DNA from: Marivibrio sp040218065
GTDB lineage: Bacteria > Pseudomonadota > Alphaproteobacteria > UBA8366 > Aestuariispiraceae
Assembly: GCF_040218065.1 (NCBI RefSeq)
Contig: NZ_JAVJQE010000013.1
Location: 310,001-374,000 of the forward strand
Reading direction: 5' to 3'
DNA: 64,000 bases
Positions 8,681 through 17,422 of the stretch are shown piece by piece. The translations under genes and the position numbers were made by a program. The stretch's first letter is position 1, and every line of letters begins with the position of its first letter. Under the pieces are notes generated by a model. The model did no database searches and was not told the origin of the DNA. It saw only the letters and a list, made by a program, of their open reading frames with translations.

Positions 8681-10924
8681 TCAGTCAAACTTATTGGAGC
8701 GCGGGAACCCAGGGGGCGGCAGACGCCCGGCCTGGCCGCGTTTGCCGATCCAGGCGGTCAGGTCCGTCTCGGTTCGGGTGCGCTCGCCGATACGCCAGGT
8801 GAGGCCCTCCTTCAGCGTGAAGAGCTTCGCGTCCGCCAGGCCGCCGTCGCGGTATTTCTGCAGCATCACCCCGCGCCCGCGGGTCATCTCAGGCAGGTCC
8901 TCGCGCTCGAAGACCAGAAGTTTGCGGTTGCGCCCGATAACGGCGACATGGTCCCCCTCGGCCGGCCTGCACACCGCCGCCTCCACCTTGCCGGAGACGT
9001 TGAGCACCTGCTTGCCGTTGCGGGTCTGGGCGACGACGTCGGTCTCCTTGACCAGGAAGCCGCGCCCGTCGCTTGACGCGACGAGGAGGGTGCGCGCCGG
9101 ATCGTGAACCATCAGCTGGACGAACTCATGCTCGTTCGAAAGGTCGAGCATGAGACGCAAGGGCTCCCCGTTGCCGCGCCCGCCTGGCAGCTTGTCGCAA
9201 CCGACCGTGTAGAACCGCCCGTTGGTCGCGAAGACGAGAAGCTTGTCCGTCGTCTGGGCGTGCAGCATGAATTTGGGGCCGTCCCCTTCCTTGAACTTAA
9301 CGTCCGCGTCTGAGGCGAGATGCCCTTTCATCGCGCGGATCCAGCCCTTGGCCGAGCAGACGACGGTGATCGGCTCGCGCTCGATCATCGCCTCCAGCGG
9401 CACCTCGACCGTCTGCGGGGCCTCGGCCACCTCGGTGCGGCGGCGCCCGAGTTCGGTGTCCGGCCCGACGGTCTTCTTCAGGGCGCGCAGCTCGTCCGCG
9501 ATCGTCTTCCAGCGCAAGTCCTCCTCGCCCAACAGCGCGATCAGGCCCTCCAACTCCTCGGCAAGCTTGTCGTACTCCTTGCGGATCTCGAACTCCTCGA
9601 GTTTGCGCAAGGAACGCAGCCGCATGTTGAGGATCGATTCCGCCTGCAGTTCCGTCAGTTCGAAGGTTTGCATCATCACCTGCTTGGGCTCGTCCTCCTC
9701 GCGGATGATGCGGATCACCGCGTCGAGATTGAGGTAGCAGACGATATACCCTTCGAGGATCTCCATGCGCCGCTCGATCTGCGCCTTGCGGTGCTCCGAA
9801 CGGCGGATCAGCACCTCATGCCGATGATCGAGAAACTCCTGCAGCGCTTCGCGCAGATTGACCAGCTTGGGCGTGCGCCCGCCGTCGACCAGCACGTTCA
9901 TATTGAGCGAAAAGCGCGTCTCCAGATCGGTCTGGCGGTAAAGCGTCTCCATCAACACGTCGGGATCGACGTTGCGCGACTTGGGCTCCAGCACGATGCG
10001 CACGTCTTCGGCCGACTCGTCGTGGATGTCGGCCAGCATGGCGATCTTGCGGTCCATCACCAGTTCGGCGATGCGCTCGACCAGGCGCGACTTCTGCACC
10101 TGATAGGGAATCTCGGTGATGACGATCTGATATTGACCGCCTTTCAGCTCCTCCTTCTCCCACCGCGCGCGCACGCGGAAAGAACCGCGGCCGGTGGCGT
10201 AGGCCTCGGCGATCGTGGCGCGATCCTCGGCCAGCACCCCGCCGGTCGGGAAATCCGGTCCGGGTATGAAGTCGATCAGCTTTTCGATTGTCGCCTTCGG
10301 GTGCTTGATCAGATGGATCAGCGCCTCGCACAGTTCCGCCGCATTGTGCGGGGGGATGGAGGTCGCCATGCCGACCGCGATGCCGGACGCGCCGTTCGCC
10401 AGCAGGTTCGGCAGGCCGGCGGGCAGGACGACGGGCTCCTGCCCCTCCCCGTCATAGGTGCCGCGGAAGTCGATGGCGTCTTCGTCGATGCCGTCGAGCA
10501 GCAGGTCGGCGATCGCCGTGAGGCGCGCTTCCGTGTAGCGCATGGCCGCCGGGTTGTCGCCGTCGATCGAACCGAAGTTCCCCTGCCCGTCCACCAGCGG
10601 ATAGCGGACCGCGAACTGCTGCGCCAAGCGCACCATCGCGTCGTAGATCGCCTGATCGCCGTGCGGGTGATATTTACCCATCACGTCGCCGACGATGCGC
10701 GCGCATTTCTTGAAGCCGCTCTGCGGGTTCAGCTTCAACTCCCGCATGGCGTAGAGCAGCCGGCGGTGGACCGGCTTCAGCCCGTCGCGCGCGTCGGGCA
10801 GAGAGCGGCTGGTGATGGTGGAGAGCGCGTAGGCGAGATACCGCTCGCTCAACGCCTCGTCGAAGGGCGCGCGGCGCACCTCCGCGGCGGGCGCGCCGTC
10901 GGAGTCGGTGATGTCGTCGGCCAT
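8681..10924 (-). CDS. parC: DNA topoisomerase IV subunit A
   Basis: This 747-residue protein is the breakage-reunion subunit that, with ParE, decatenates daughter chromosomes. The DNA-gyrase A fold starts at SERYLAYALSTITSRSLPDARDGLKP (key residues R and GLKPVHRR). The catalytic tyrosine is Y130 in AAMRYTEARL. Residues 89-95 read GDQAIYD, so the positions equal to E. coli S80 and E84 are Gln and Asp. The shorter C-terminus, compared with GyrA, and the KYHPHGDQAIYDA motif favour ParC over GyrA. It lies 71 bp after the NicO gene on the same strand. Confidence 0.93.
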   Translation of the reverse strand: MADDITDSDGAPAAEVRRAPFDEALSERYLAYALSTITSRSLPDARDGLKPVHRRLLYAMRELKLNPQSGFKKCARIVGDVMGKYHPHGDQAIYDAMVRLAQQFAVRYPLVDGQGNFGSIDGDNPAAMRYTEARLTAIADLLLDGIDEDAIDFRGTYDGEGQEPVVLPAGLPNLLANGASGIAVGMATSIPPHNAAELCEALIHLIKHPKATIEKLIDFIPGPDFPTGGVLAEDRATIAEAYATGRGSFRVRARWEKEELKGGQYQIVITEIPYQVQKSRLVERIAELVMDRKIAMLADIHDESAEDVRIVLEPKSRNVDPDVLMETLYRQTDLETRFSLNMNVLVDGGRTPKLVNLREALQEFLDHRHEVLIRRSEHRKAQIERRMEILEGYIVCYLNLDAVIRIIREEDEPKQVMMQTFELTELQAESILNMRLRSLRKLEEFEIRKEYDKLAEELEGLIALLGEEDLRWKTIADELRALKKTVGPDTELGRRRTEVAEAPQTVEVPLEAMIEREPITVVCSAKGWIRAMKGHLASDADVKFKEGDGPKFMLHAQTTDKLLVFATNGRFYTVGCDKLPGGRGNGEPLRLMLDLSNEHEFVQLMVHDPARTLLVASSDGRGFLVKETDVVAQTRNGKQVLNVSGKVEAAVCRPAEGDHVAVIGRNRKLLVFEREDLPEMTRGRGVMLQKYRDGGLADAKLFTLKEGLTWRIGERTRTETDLTAWIGKRGQAGRLPPPGFPRSNKFD

Positions 10925-10995
10925 GATCGGATGCTCCTAAGTCGCTACCGGATAGTGTAGCGAAGCGACATGATGGCGCAAGATGTTGACGGCGC

Positions 10996-12018
10996 CTAAA
11001 GCGCGCCGCCGCGGCTGGTCGCGCCGAGCAGCAGCAGCGCGCCGATCGCGGCGATCGAGAGGCTGCCGAGCACCGCGAAGGCGCGCAACGCAAGCTCCGC
11101 GCGACGTCCGGTCGCCGCACCGCCGTCCGCGCCGAGCAGGCTCAGGCGCAGCAGGCCGCGGCGGGCCAGGATCGCCGCCACGCCGATGCCTGAGACCGTG
11201 AGCGCCACCCCCGCCGCCATCGCGAAGGCGGAGGCCGCGCCGATCAGGAAGATCCCGTTCCCGAGCGCGAAGAACAGCACGATCAGCGCGCCCGTGCAGG
11301 GCCTGAGGCCTGAGACGACGGCGGCGGAGAGGAACTCCCACCGCTTGCCCGGACCTGCGTGATTACGCTCATGCGAATGGCCGCGACCGCAGGCGGCCCC
11401 GTATCCGTGTCCGTGTCCTCGTCCGTGTCCGTGATCATGGTCGCATTCCTTGCCCCTGAGCGCCGCCCAGGTCATGGCGAGGCCGAGCGCCAGGACGAGC
11501 GCATAAGAGACCGCCTCGACGAGCGGCATCGCCCCCAGAATCGCGGTTCGCTTGGTCGAGAGGACGAGCCCCAGCCCGCCGACGATGACGATGGCGGAGA
11601 CCGCCTGAATGCCGGCGATCAGCGCGCCCAAGGCGATACCGCGTCGGATCGTCGCTTCGCGCGCCAGGAAATAGGTCGAGACCACCGCCTTGCCGTGCCC
11701 CGGGCCGACCGCATGAAATACGCCGTAGAGAAAGCTCAAGCCCATCAGCGCCAGCGCCGGCGCCAGCGCCCCCTGGTCGCGATAGGCGGCGATCTGATCG
11801 CGCAGCGCTTTGTTGAACGCCTGCTGCTTCTGCGCGGTCCAAAGAATAGCGCCGCGGATCGGCGCGGGCAGATCCGATATCCAGCTTTTCTCCGGCGGCG
11901 CGGCCCCGAGGCCCGCCCCCCCGGACCTATCGCCGCCCAACAGCGAGGCGTCGGCCGCAGCCAACGGGCTCAGAGCCGCTGCGATGAGAATTAAACACGC
12001 CGCCAGAAACCGCCGCAT
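10996..12018 (-). CDS. NicO/RcnA-family nickel/cobalt transporter
   Basis: This 340-residue protein begins with a signal-like hydrophobic helix and has six or more membrane segments. The NicO signature is GVFHAVGPGHGKAVVSTY in the first core helix, with a second SGLRPCTGALIVL motif. Between them is a His-rich metal-binding loop (DHDHGHGRGHGHGYG and HSHERNH, about residues 185-215). Such proteins move Ni2+ or Co2+. It follows a DUF1007 gene by 17 bp; this pairing is common for periplasmic metal delivery to NicO transporters. I chose the ATG at 12018 because longer open sequence upstream overlaps the DUF1007 gene. Confidence 0.87.
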   Translation of the reverse strand: MRRFLAACLILIAAALSPLAAADASLLGGDRSGGAGLGAAPPEKSWISDLPAPIRGAILWTAQKQQAFNKALRDQIAAYRDQGALAPALALMGLSFLYGVFHAVGPGHGKAVVSTYFLAREATIRRGIALGALIAGIQAVSAIVIVGGLGLVLSTKRTAILGAMPLVEAVSYALVLALGLAMTWAALRGKECDHDHGHGRGHGHGYGAACGRGHSHERNHAGPGKRWEFLSAAVVSGLRPCTGALIVLFFALGNGIFLIGAASAFAMAAGVALTVSGIGVAAILARRGLLRLSLLGADGGAATGRRAELALRAFAVLGSLSIAAIGALLLLGATSRGGAL

Positions 12019-12035
12019 CAACCGCCCGCCTTTCC

Positions 12036-12677
12036 TCAGCCTTCGGCTGCGCGGGGCGCGCAATCGAAATAGGCGATCGGCGGCTCGAACAGGTCGAAAT
12101 AGAGCCGGTTGGCGGCGTCGCGTTCGATCCGGGCGGTGCAGGAGAAACCGGCGCCGTCGGCGATGCGGATCGGCTGCGCGATCTCGTCGAACTCCAAGCT
12201 GACGTAATATTCCGGATCGTAAATCGACAGGCTGAGCGTGCGCTCGACCGGATCGATCGGCGTCTCCAGCGCCAAGGTCAAGCTGTAGGTCACCAAGGCG
12301 CCGTCGGGGCTGACGGAGACTGAAAAATCCTTGGCGTCGCTCAACAATTGCGGCTTCCCGTCCGCGCGCAAGTCGGTGAACCAGCCGACCTCCGAGAGCC
12401 CCGCGAAAGCCCCGGCGCGCATCGCCTCCACCTCGTCGGGCGTAAAGGCGCCGTCGCCGTTCCAGTCGAAATCCTCGAACAGGATGGCGGAAAAGAACTC
12501 GTCGAAGCGCCAATCGAGCCGCACGGCGGTGACCGTCTGGCCGTCATGCAGCATCGCCGCCTGGGCCAGAATCCAAACATGCGGATGGGCTTTGGCGCCG
12601 CGCTCGCCGCCGGACGGCAGGGTCGCCGCCGCCAACAGCGCAGCCGCGACGCTCAGCAGTTTGATCCATGCGCTCAC
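12036..12677 (-). CDS. DUF1007-family exported protein, NicO partner
   Basis: This 213-residue protein has a signal peptide followed by the DUF1007 start, AHPHVWILAQAAM, whose His residues may bind metal. At about residues 70-84 it carries DWNGDGAFTPDE, a good match to an EF-hand calcium loop, as seen in other DUF1007 proteins. It begins at a GTG that overlaps the recO stop (GTGA) and is followed by the NicO transporter gene, so recO, this gene, nicO and parC may be cotranscribed. The role is inferred from the pairing: a periplasmic metal-handling partner. Confidence 0.82.
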   Translation of the reverse strand: MSAWIKLLSVAAALLAAATLPSGGERGAKAHPHVWILAQAAMLHDGQTVTAVRLDWRFDEFFSAILFEDFDWNGDGAFTPDEVEAMRAGAFAGLSEVGWFTDLRADGKPQLLSDAKDFSVSVSPDGALVTYSLTLALETPIDPVERTLSLSIYDPEYYVSLEFDEIAQPIRIADGAGFSCTARIERDAANRLYFDLFEPPIAYFDCAPRAAEG

Positions 12678-13423
12678 GCCGCCGCCTCCCGTCGGAATCG
12701 GTTCGCCAGCCGCGCCCGGGCGTCAGGCGGCGGCCGACCGTGGGGGGCGAAGATGTGGCGTGCGAGGAAATGGCCGGTCAGAGCCAACGCGGCGCCCAGC
12801 TCCTCGGCGCTCGCCCGGCGGCGCCCGCCGGCTACGCTCTCGCTGAGAGGCGCGGCGAGGAACGCCGGCAGCGGCAGCAGGCGCTCCTGATAGGGTCGCC
12901 CGGCCTCACGCGACACCGCCCGTCCGGTGCGCGGGGAGACGAAGACCAGATCCTCCGTCACCCCCGTCGCGGCGCAGGCCGATAGGTCGAGGCCGAAGCC
13001 GAGATCGGCCAGCACGCTCACCTCCCACCGAACATAGGTCTCGGCCCAACTGTCGCTCTCAAGCGCCACCAACAGGGCCGCAAGATCCTGAAAGACCTCC
13101 GGGTGCGCCTCACGCTCCGGCAGGCCGGCCTCGACCACCGCGAGGGCGGACGACAGGGCCGCCAGCCGACCGGGGTCCAGCATCAGGCCGGCGGCGTGGC
13201 TCGTCACCGGCTCGACCGTCATGGTCCCGAGATGCTCTTCCAGACGCGCACGCCAATGGGCGGCGATGCAGTTACCCGGCTGGAGCACGCCTTTCAGCCG
13301 ACGCGACTGACCGCCGCGCACCAGACCGCCATACCGACCGTGGTCGCGCGTCAGCACCGACAGCACGGCCGCATTTTCGCCGTGCCGCCTGACGTTCAGG
13401 ATGATCGCGTCGTCCCGCCACTC
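12674..13423 (-). CDS. recO: DNA repair protein RecO
   Basis: This 249-residue protein, the family's usual length, helps load RecA on SSB-coated gaps with RecF and RecR. The N-terminal OB fold is visible (DDAIILNVRRHGENAAVL then VLTRDHGRYGGLVRGG). The helical C-terminal part follows, with YVRWEVSVLADLGFGLDL. The ATG at 13423 gives the standard MEWRDDAIIL start; an upstream in-frame start would add seven unusual residues. The stop overlaps the next gene by GTGA. Confidence 0.92.
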   Translation of the reverse strand, partial: EWRDDAIILNVRRHGENAAVLSVLTRDHGRYGGLVRGGQSRRLKGVLQPGNCIAAHWRARLEEHLGTMTVEPVTSHAAGLMLDPGRLAALSSALAVVEAGLPEREAHPEVFQDLAALLVALESDSWAETYVRWEVSVLADLGFGLDLSACAATGVTEDLVFVSPRTGRAVSREAGRPYQERLLPLPAFLAAPLSESVAGGRRRASAEELGAALALTGHFLARHIFAPHGRPPPDARARLANRFRREAAA

Positions 13424-13537
13424 CATCGCGGCGCAGGCTCCCAAGTTGTCCTGGGCGGTCGTTTAACCGATTCAGTGCCGCGGCGCGAGCGCCATAACAC
13501 CCCGCACGCCGCCCGTGGAGGCAGATATGGGCGCGCA

Positions 13538-14797
13538 TCAGCCGCCCTGGAAGGCCTGTTCGATCGCCCGATCGACGCGCTTCGCGCCTTGGGTCGCCAT
13601 GACGTTGCCGACGACCTGGGTTTCGGCGCCGCGGGTCTTCATCACGCGCTTGTAGATTTCGGCGTCGATGCTGTCGTCCATCCAGGAATGGAATTCCTTC
13701 ACCGTGCCGGCTTTGAGCACCATCGGGTTGCGTTCGCGCCGGGCCTGGACGGCGGGATCCTCGTCCAGCTCAGTCGGCGGCGCAGGCATCTGGCGCAGGA
13801 TGTAGGCGATCACGGCGTTGCGCGCGGCGACGTCGTCTTCATCAACAGTCAGCCAGCGCGTCGCGTGACTGGCCCAGCCGTCGAGCGCAAAGGAGATCTT
13901 GATCCGCTCCTCCCGGATCAACGCCAACAAACCCTCGTAGCGATCGTCGTCCAGATAGTAGCTCTCGTCGAGCATCGCCTGCTTGATGTTCTCCGCGCGC
14001 GACAGCGCGTAGTCGACGAAGCTGGAGAGGTTGTAGTCGATCACCTCGCCCGCCTCGCGGAGTTCCTGTGTGTGCTCGGCCGTGTAGCCCGCGACGCCGC
14101 GCTGCAACGCCTCCAACAACATCAGCTGACGGCTCAGGAAGCCGATCGAGCGGGAGCGGTCCTCGACCACGATGGAGCATATCGGCGCCGCGAACTCGCT
14201 CAGCCGATCAAGGCGCGCCTGGAGCTTCTCGCGGCTCATGTTCGCGCCCTTGACCACGGCGCCCACGATGATGCGCACGAGACGCAGCATATGCTCCGGC
14301 GATTGCTCGCTGAGCGACAGCAGGACGGTGCGGTCGACCGAAGCGAGCTCGCGGTTCTCCATCAACGCGCCGTAGCGTCGACCGAACATCGCCAAGACCT
14401 CCAGGAAGCAGTTCTGGACGTCCTGGGCGGCGATCCGCATCTCCTGCGCGGCCTGGCGCTTGTCGGTCTCGTCGCCGGCTTCGGCGTCGACGCTCAGGCG
14501 CAGTTCGCGCATCATTATGGGGTCGAGGTGGCCTTCGTATTTCGCCCGTCCCTCCAGCACCCGCTGGTGCAGAATCTCATCGCGGCCGATGAGGTCGGTC
14601 CATTTGCTCAAGTCCGCGAACATCATGACCAGATCGTTGGATCGGCCGAGGTCAGATCCCGCCCAGTTGGGAATCAGCGCCTCATAGTCGTCGGCGTCGC
14701 TCCGTCGCGGGATGCGGCATCGGCACAATTCCACCATGCGCCCGTGGAAGCCCACATAGACGCCGCGATCCCGGAAGCTCTTGTACTGAACCGCCAT
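13538..14797 (-). CDS. Conserved-looking protein of unknown function, 419 aa
   Basis: I do not recognise this gene. It encodes 419 residues, mostly helical and rich in charged residues, with no signal peptide and no membrane segment. The start MAVQYKSFRDRGVYVGFHGR follows AGGGAG at good spacing. The middle (about residues 100-260) has long amphipathic helices, and the end contains GAETQVVGNVMATQGAKRVD. Codon use is like the neighbours, so it is native. It lies just upstream of recO on the same strand with a 114-bp gap. Its size and even composition suggest a structural or envelope-associated cytoplasmic protein, but that is a guess. Confidence 0.75.
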   Translation of the reverse strand: MAVQYKSFRDRGVYVGFHGRMVELCRCRIPRRSDADDYEALIPNWAGSDLGRSNDLVMMFADLSKWTDLIGRDEILHQRVLEGRAKYEGHLDPIMMRELRLSVDAEAGDETDKRQAAQEMRIAAQDVQNCFLEVLAMFGRRYGALMENRELASVDRTVLLSLSEQSPEHMLRLVRIIVGAVVKGANMSREKLQARLDRLSEFAAPICSIVVEDRSRSIGFLSRQLMLLEALQRGVAGYTAEHTQELREAGEVIDYNLSSFVDYALSRAENIKQAMLDESYYLDDDRYEGLLALIREERIKISFALDGWASHATRWLTVDEDDVAARNAVIAYILRQMPAPPTELDEDPAVQARRERNPMVLKAGTVKEFHSWMDDSIDAEIYKRVMKTRGAETQVVGNVMATQGAKRVDRAIEQAFQGG

Positions 14798-14978
14798 CGA
14801 GGCTCCCTGGCTGTGCGGTCTGCGAACGCGCGCGGACGCTCCCGGTCTATTAGACGCCCGCCGTCTATTGAACGCCTGAACGCCCCCAAGCGTCAAAGGG
14901 ATAGCATTCCCGGGTCCGGCGCGACTGTGACCTCGGTTACAGGGCGTTCGACGCGACCGGGCTCGCGATGCGGGAGCG

Positions 14979-17303
14979 CTAGACGGGCGGATCGAATGCG
15001 CCGACGGGCGGCGCGTCCGCCGCGGCGACCTTTTCGAGCTCGACCAGCGCGGAATGGGCCGACGGCCCCTGCGCCAGCCGCGAGGTTCCGACATCGGCGG
15101 TCAGCACGTTCGGATTGCCGTGGCGGTCGAGGCTGGCCGGCGCGCCCGGTTCCGCCGGATCGTACCAGGCGCCGGTGGCCAGTTCGATCACCCCGGGCAT
15201 GACGGCCGGTTCGACTTGCGCGCCGGCAAGACAGGCGCCGCGGTCGTTATAGAGCCGCACGATGTCGCCGGTCTCGATCCCCCGGTCCGCGGCGTCCTGC
15301 GGATTGATCCGGCACGGCTCGCGTCCGGCGATCTTCGACTCTCGGCTGGCTGCGCCGTGATCGAGTTGGCTGTGCAGACGCTTCCTCGGCTGATTGGAGA
15401 TCAGATGCAGCGGATAGAGCGACGCCGTCTCCGCGCCGAGCCATTCCTTGGGCGGAACCCAGCGGGGATGCCCCGCGATTTCTTCGTATCCGAATCCGGC
15501 GATCGTCTCGGAGAAGATCTCGATCTTGCCGCTGGGCGTCATCAGGGGCGCGGCCTCCGGATCGGCGCGGAAGCCGGCGGCGAAGACGCGCGCGACCGGA
15601 TCGCCCGGCAACTCGAAGATCTCCTGCTCCCAAAAGGTCTCGAAGTCGGGAATCTCGAAGCCCGCCTTGCCGCCGCGCTGACGCGAGACGTCCCAGAGAT
15701 GGCGCAGCCAGCCCATTTCGTCGCGTCCCTCGGTATAGGCCTCGGCGACGCCCAACCGTTCGGCGATCCCGGTGAAGATGGCGTAGTCGTCACGGGCCTC
15801 CCCCACGGGCTCGACCGCCTTCTTAAGGGCCACCGCATGCCCCGCCAAGCTGGTCGCCATGAAATCGTTCCGCTCCATTGCGGTGGTGGCGGGCAACACC
15901 AGATCCGCGTGCCGGGCCAGCGGGTTCCAGAAGATCTCGTTGACGATCACGGTCTCCGGTTTCGCCCAGGCGCGGCGCAGGCGGTTCAGGTCCTGGTGAT
16001 GATGAAAGGGATTGCCGCCCGCCCAATGCACAAGCCGGATGTCCGGATAGGTATGGCGCGTCCCGTTATAATCGAAGGGCGCGCCGGGGTTCAGCAGCAT
16101 GTCCGCAATCCGGGCGACCGGAATGAACCGGTTCACAGGGTTCTGCGGACGCGGCACCGCGCCCCAGCCGGACTGCGGCGCAGGGTCGCCGACGCCGTGC
16201 AAGGCGCTCAACCCCACCGTCAAGCCGCCGCCAGGCGTTCCGATCCGGCCCAGCATCGCCGCCAGGACGACCGCCATCCAGTAGGGTTGCTCTCCGTTTT
16301 CGGCGCGCTGAAGCGACCAGCTGACATTGACGATCGTGCGTTCGGCCGCCATCCGCCGGGCGAGCGTTCGGATCGCCTCCGCCTCCAGCGCGCAGATCTC
16401 CGCGGCCCATTCCGGCGTCTTCGGAATTCCGTCCGCCTCCCCCATCAGATAGGGGCGGAAGCGCTCATAGCCGACGGTGTAGCGATGCAGGAACGCCTGG
16501 TCGGCGAGCCTTTCCGATTCCAGCACGTACATCAGACCCAGCATCAGCGCCGAATCCGTATTAGGGCGGATCGCCATCCACTCCGGCGCGACGAAATCCG
16601 GCGCGTCGTCGGCCAAGGGCGAGATCGAGACGAAGCGTACGCCGGCCTCGGCGCAGCGGCGCATCCAGCTCCCCGTCGTGTGGACGCCCAGTCCGCCGGA
16701 GTTATTCTGCGCGTTCTTGAGCGGTAGGCCGCCGAAGGCGACGACCAACTCGGCGTGCTCGGCGATCGACGCCCAACTGGTCGAACCGGCTGTGAGCTCG
16801 CGCAGACTGGCGATCACATGCGGCAAGATCACCTCGGCGGCCGCGTAGGAATAGGCGTTGACCGATTTCACATAGCCGCCAGTCAGCGCGTAGAATCGGT
16901 GGATTTGGCTTTGCGCGTGGTGGAAGCGCCCGGCGCTGGCCCAACCGTAGGAGCCGGCGTAAATCGACTCATTGCCGTAGGTCTCGCTGACGCGCGCGAT
17001 CTCGGCCGCGGCCAAATCGAACGCCTCGTCCCAACCGATCGCGGTGAACCCGTCCGCCCCGCGCGCGCCGCCGTTGCGCGCACCAGGCTCGCGACCGGCG
17101 CGTACGGCCTCCAACCACGTCGTACGCGCGTACGGCTGGCGGATTCGCACAGGGCCGGACAGCGTATCCTGCATCGACGCGACCATGGCCGCCGGCTCGG
17201 CGTCGCCTTCATAGGGCCGCACGCCCGCGACGGCGCCGTCGCGCACGTCGACGCGCACGGCGCCCCAATGATGGCCGCTCATGACGGTGCGGATTTCGCT
17301 CAT
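14979..17303 (-). CDS. bisC: Biotin/methionine sulfoxide reductase-type molybdoenzyme
   Basis: This 774-residue protein belongs to the DMSO/TMAO/biotin sulfoxide reductase branch, which uses a bis-MGD molybdenum cofactor. The segment AGSYGWASAGRFHH (about residues 120) contains the Ser expected to ligate Mo. VNVSWSLQRAENGEQPYW, HWAGGNPFHHHQDLN and NEIFWNPLARHADLVLPAT are family blocks. There is no Tat signal peptide and no N-terminal iron-sulfur cysteine cluster, so it should be cytoplasmic like E. coli BisC, reducing free or damaged sulfoxides. The length also fits BisC. An assignment as a DMSO or TMAO reductase is less likely without the signal. Confidence 0.85.
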   Translation of the reverse strand: MSEIRTVMSGHHWGAVRVDVRDGAVAGVRPYEGDAEPAAMVASMQDTLSGPVRIRQPYARTTWLEAVRAGREPGARNGGARGADGFTAIGWDEAFDLAAAEIARVSETYGNESIYAGSYGWASAGRFHHAQSQIHRFYALTGGYVKSVNAYSYAAAEVILPHVIASLRELTAGSTSWASIAEHAELVVAFGGLPLKNAQNNSGGLGVHTTGSWMRRCAEAGVRFVSISPLADDAPDFVAPEWMAIRPNTDSALMLGLMYVLESERLADQAFLHRYTVGYERFRPYLMGEADGIPKTPEWAAEICALEAEAIRTLARRMAAERTIVNVSWSLQRAENGEQPYWMAVVLAAMLGRIGTPGGGLTVGLSALHGVGDPAPQSGWGAVPRPQNPVNRFIPVARIADMLLNPGAPFDYNGTRHTYPDIRLVHWAGGNPFHHHQDLNRLRRAWAKPETVIVNEIFWNPLARHADLVLPATTAMERNDFMATSLAGHAVALKKAVEPVGEARDDYAIFTGIAERLGVAEAYTEGRDEMGWLRHLWDVSRQRGGKAGFEIPDFETFWEQEIFELPGDPVARVFAAGFRADPEAAPLMTPSGKIEIFSETIAGFGYEEIAGHPRWVPPKEWLGAETASLYPLHLISNQPRKRLHSQLDHGAASRESKIAGREPCRINPQDAADRGIETGDIVRLYNDRGACLAGAQVEPAVMPGVIELATGAWYDPAEPGAPASLDRHGNPNVLTADVGTSRLAQGPSAHSALVELEKVAAADAPPVGAFDPPV

Positions 17304-17422
17304 GGCGCACGCCTCCTTAAAGCCGGTGGGCGGTCACAATATCGCCTCCATCGGGTGACACAAGCCGCAGCGCCCGCTAGAAGAGAGCGATGCCCTCGTC
17401 GCGAGAAAGGCGCCGTCCGCCG

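Noticed and set aside
9320..10960. Long plus-strand frame opposite parC
   Set aside because: Mirror frame of a strongly conserved gene; no recognisable domain and no ribosome site.
14830..14890. Near-duplicate GTCTATT/GACGCC words upstream of the 419-residue protein gene
   Set aside because: The copies are short and imperfect and no dyad forms; probably chance in GC-rich DNA.
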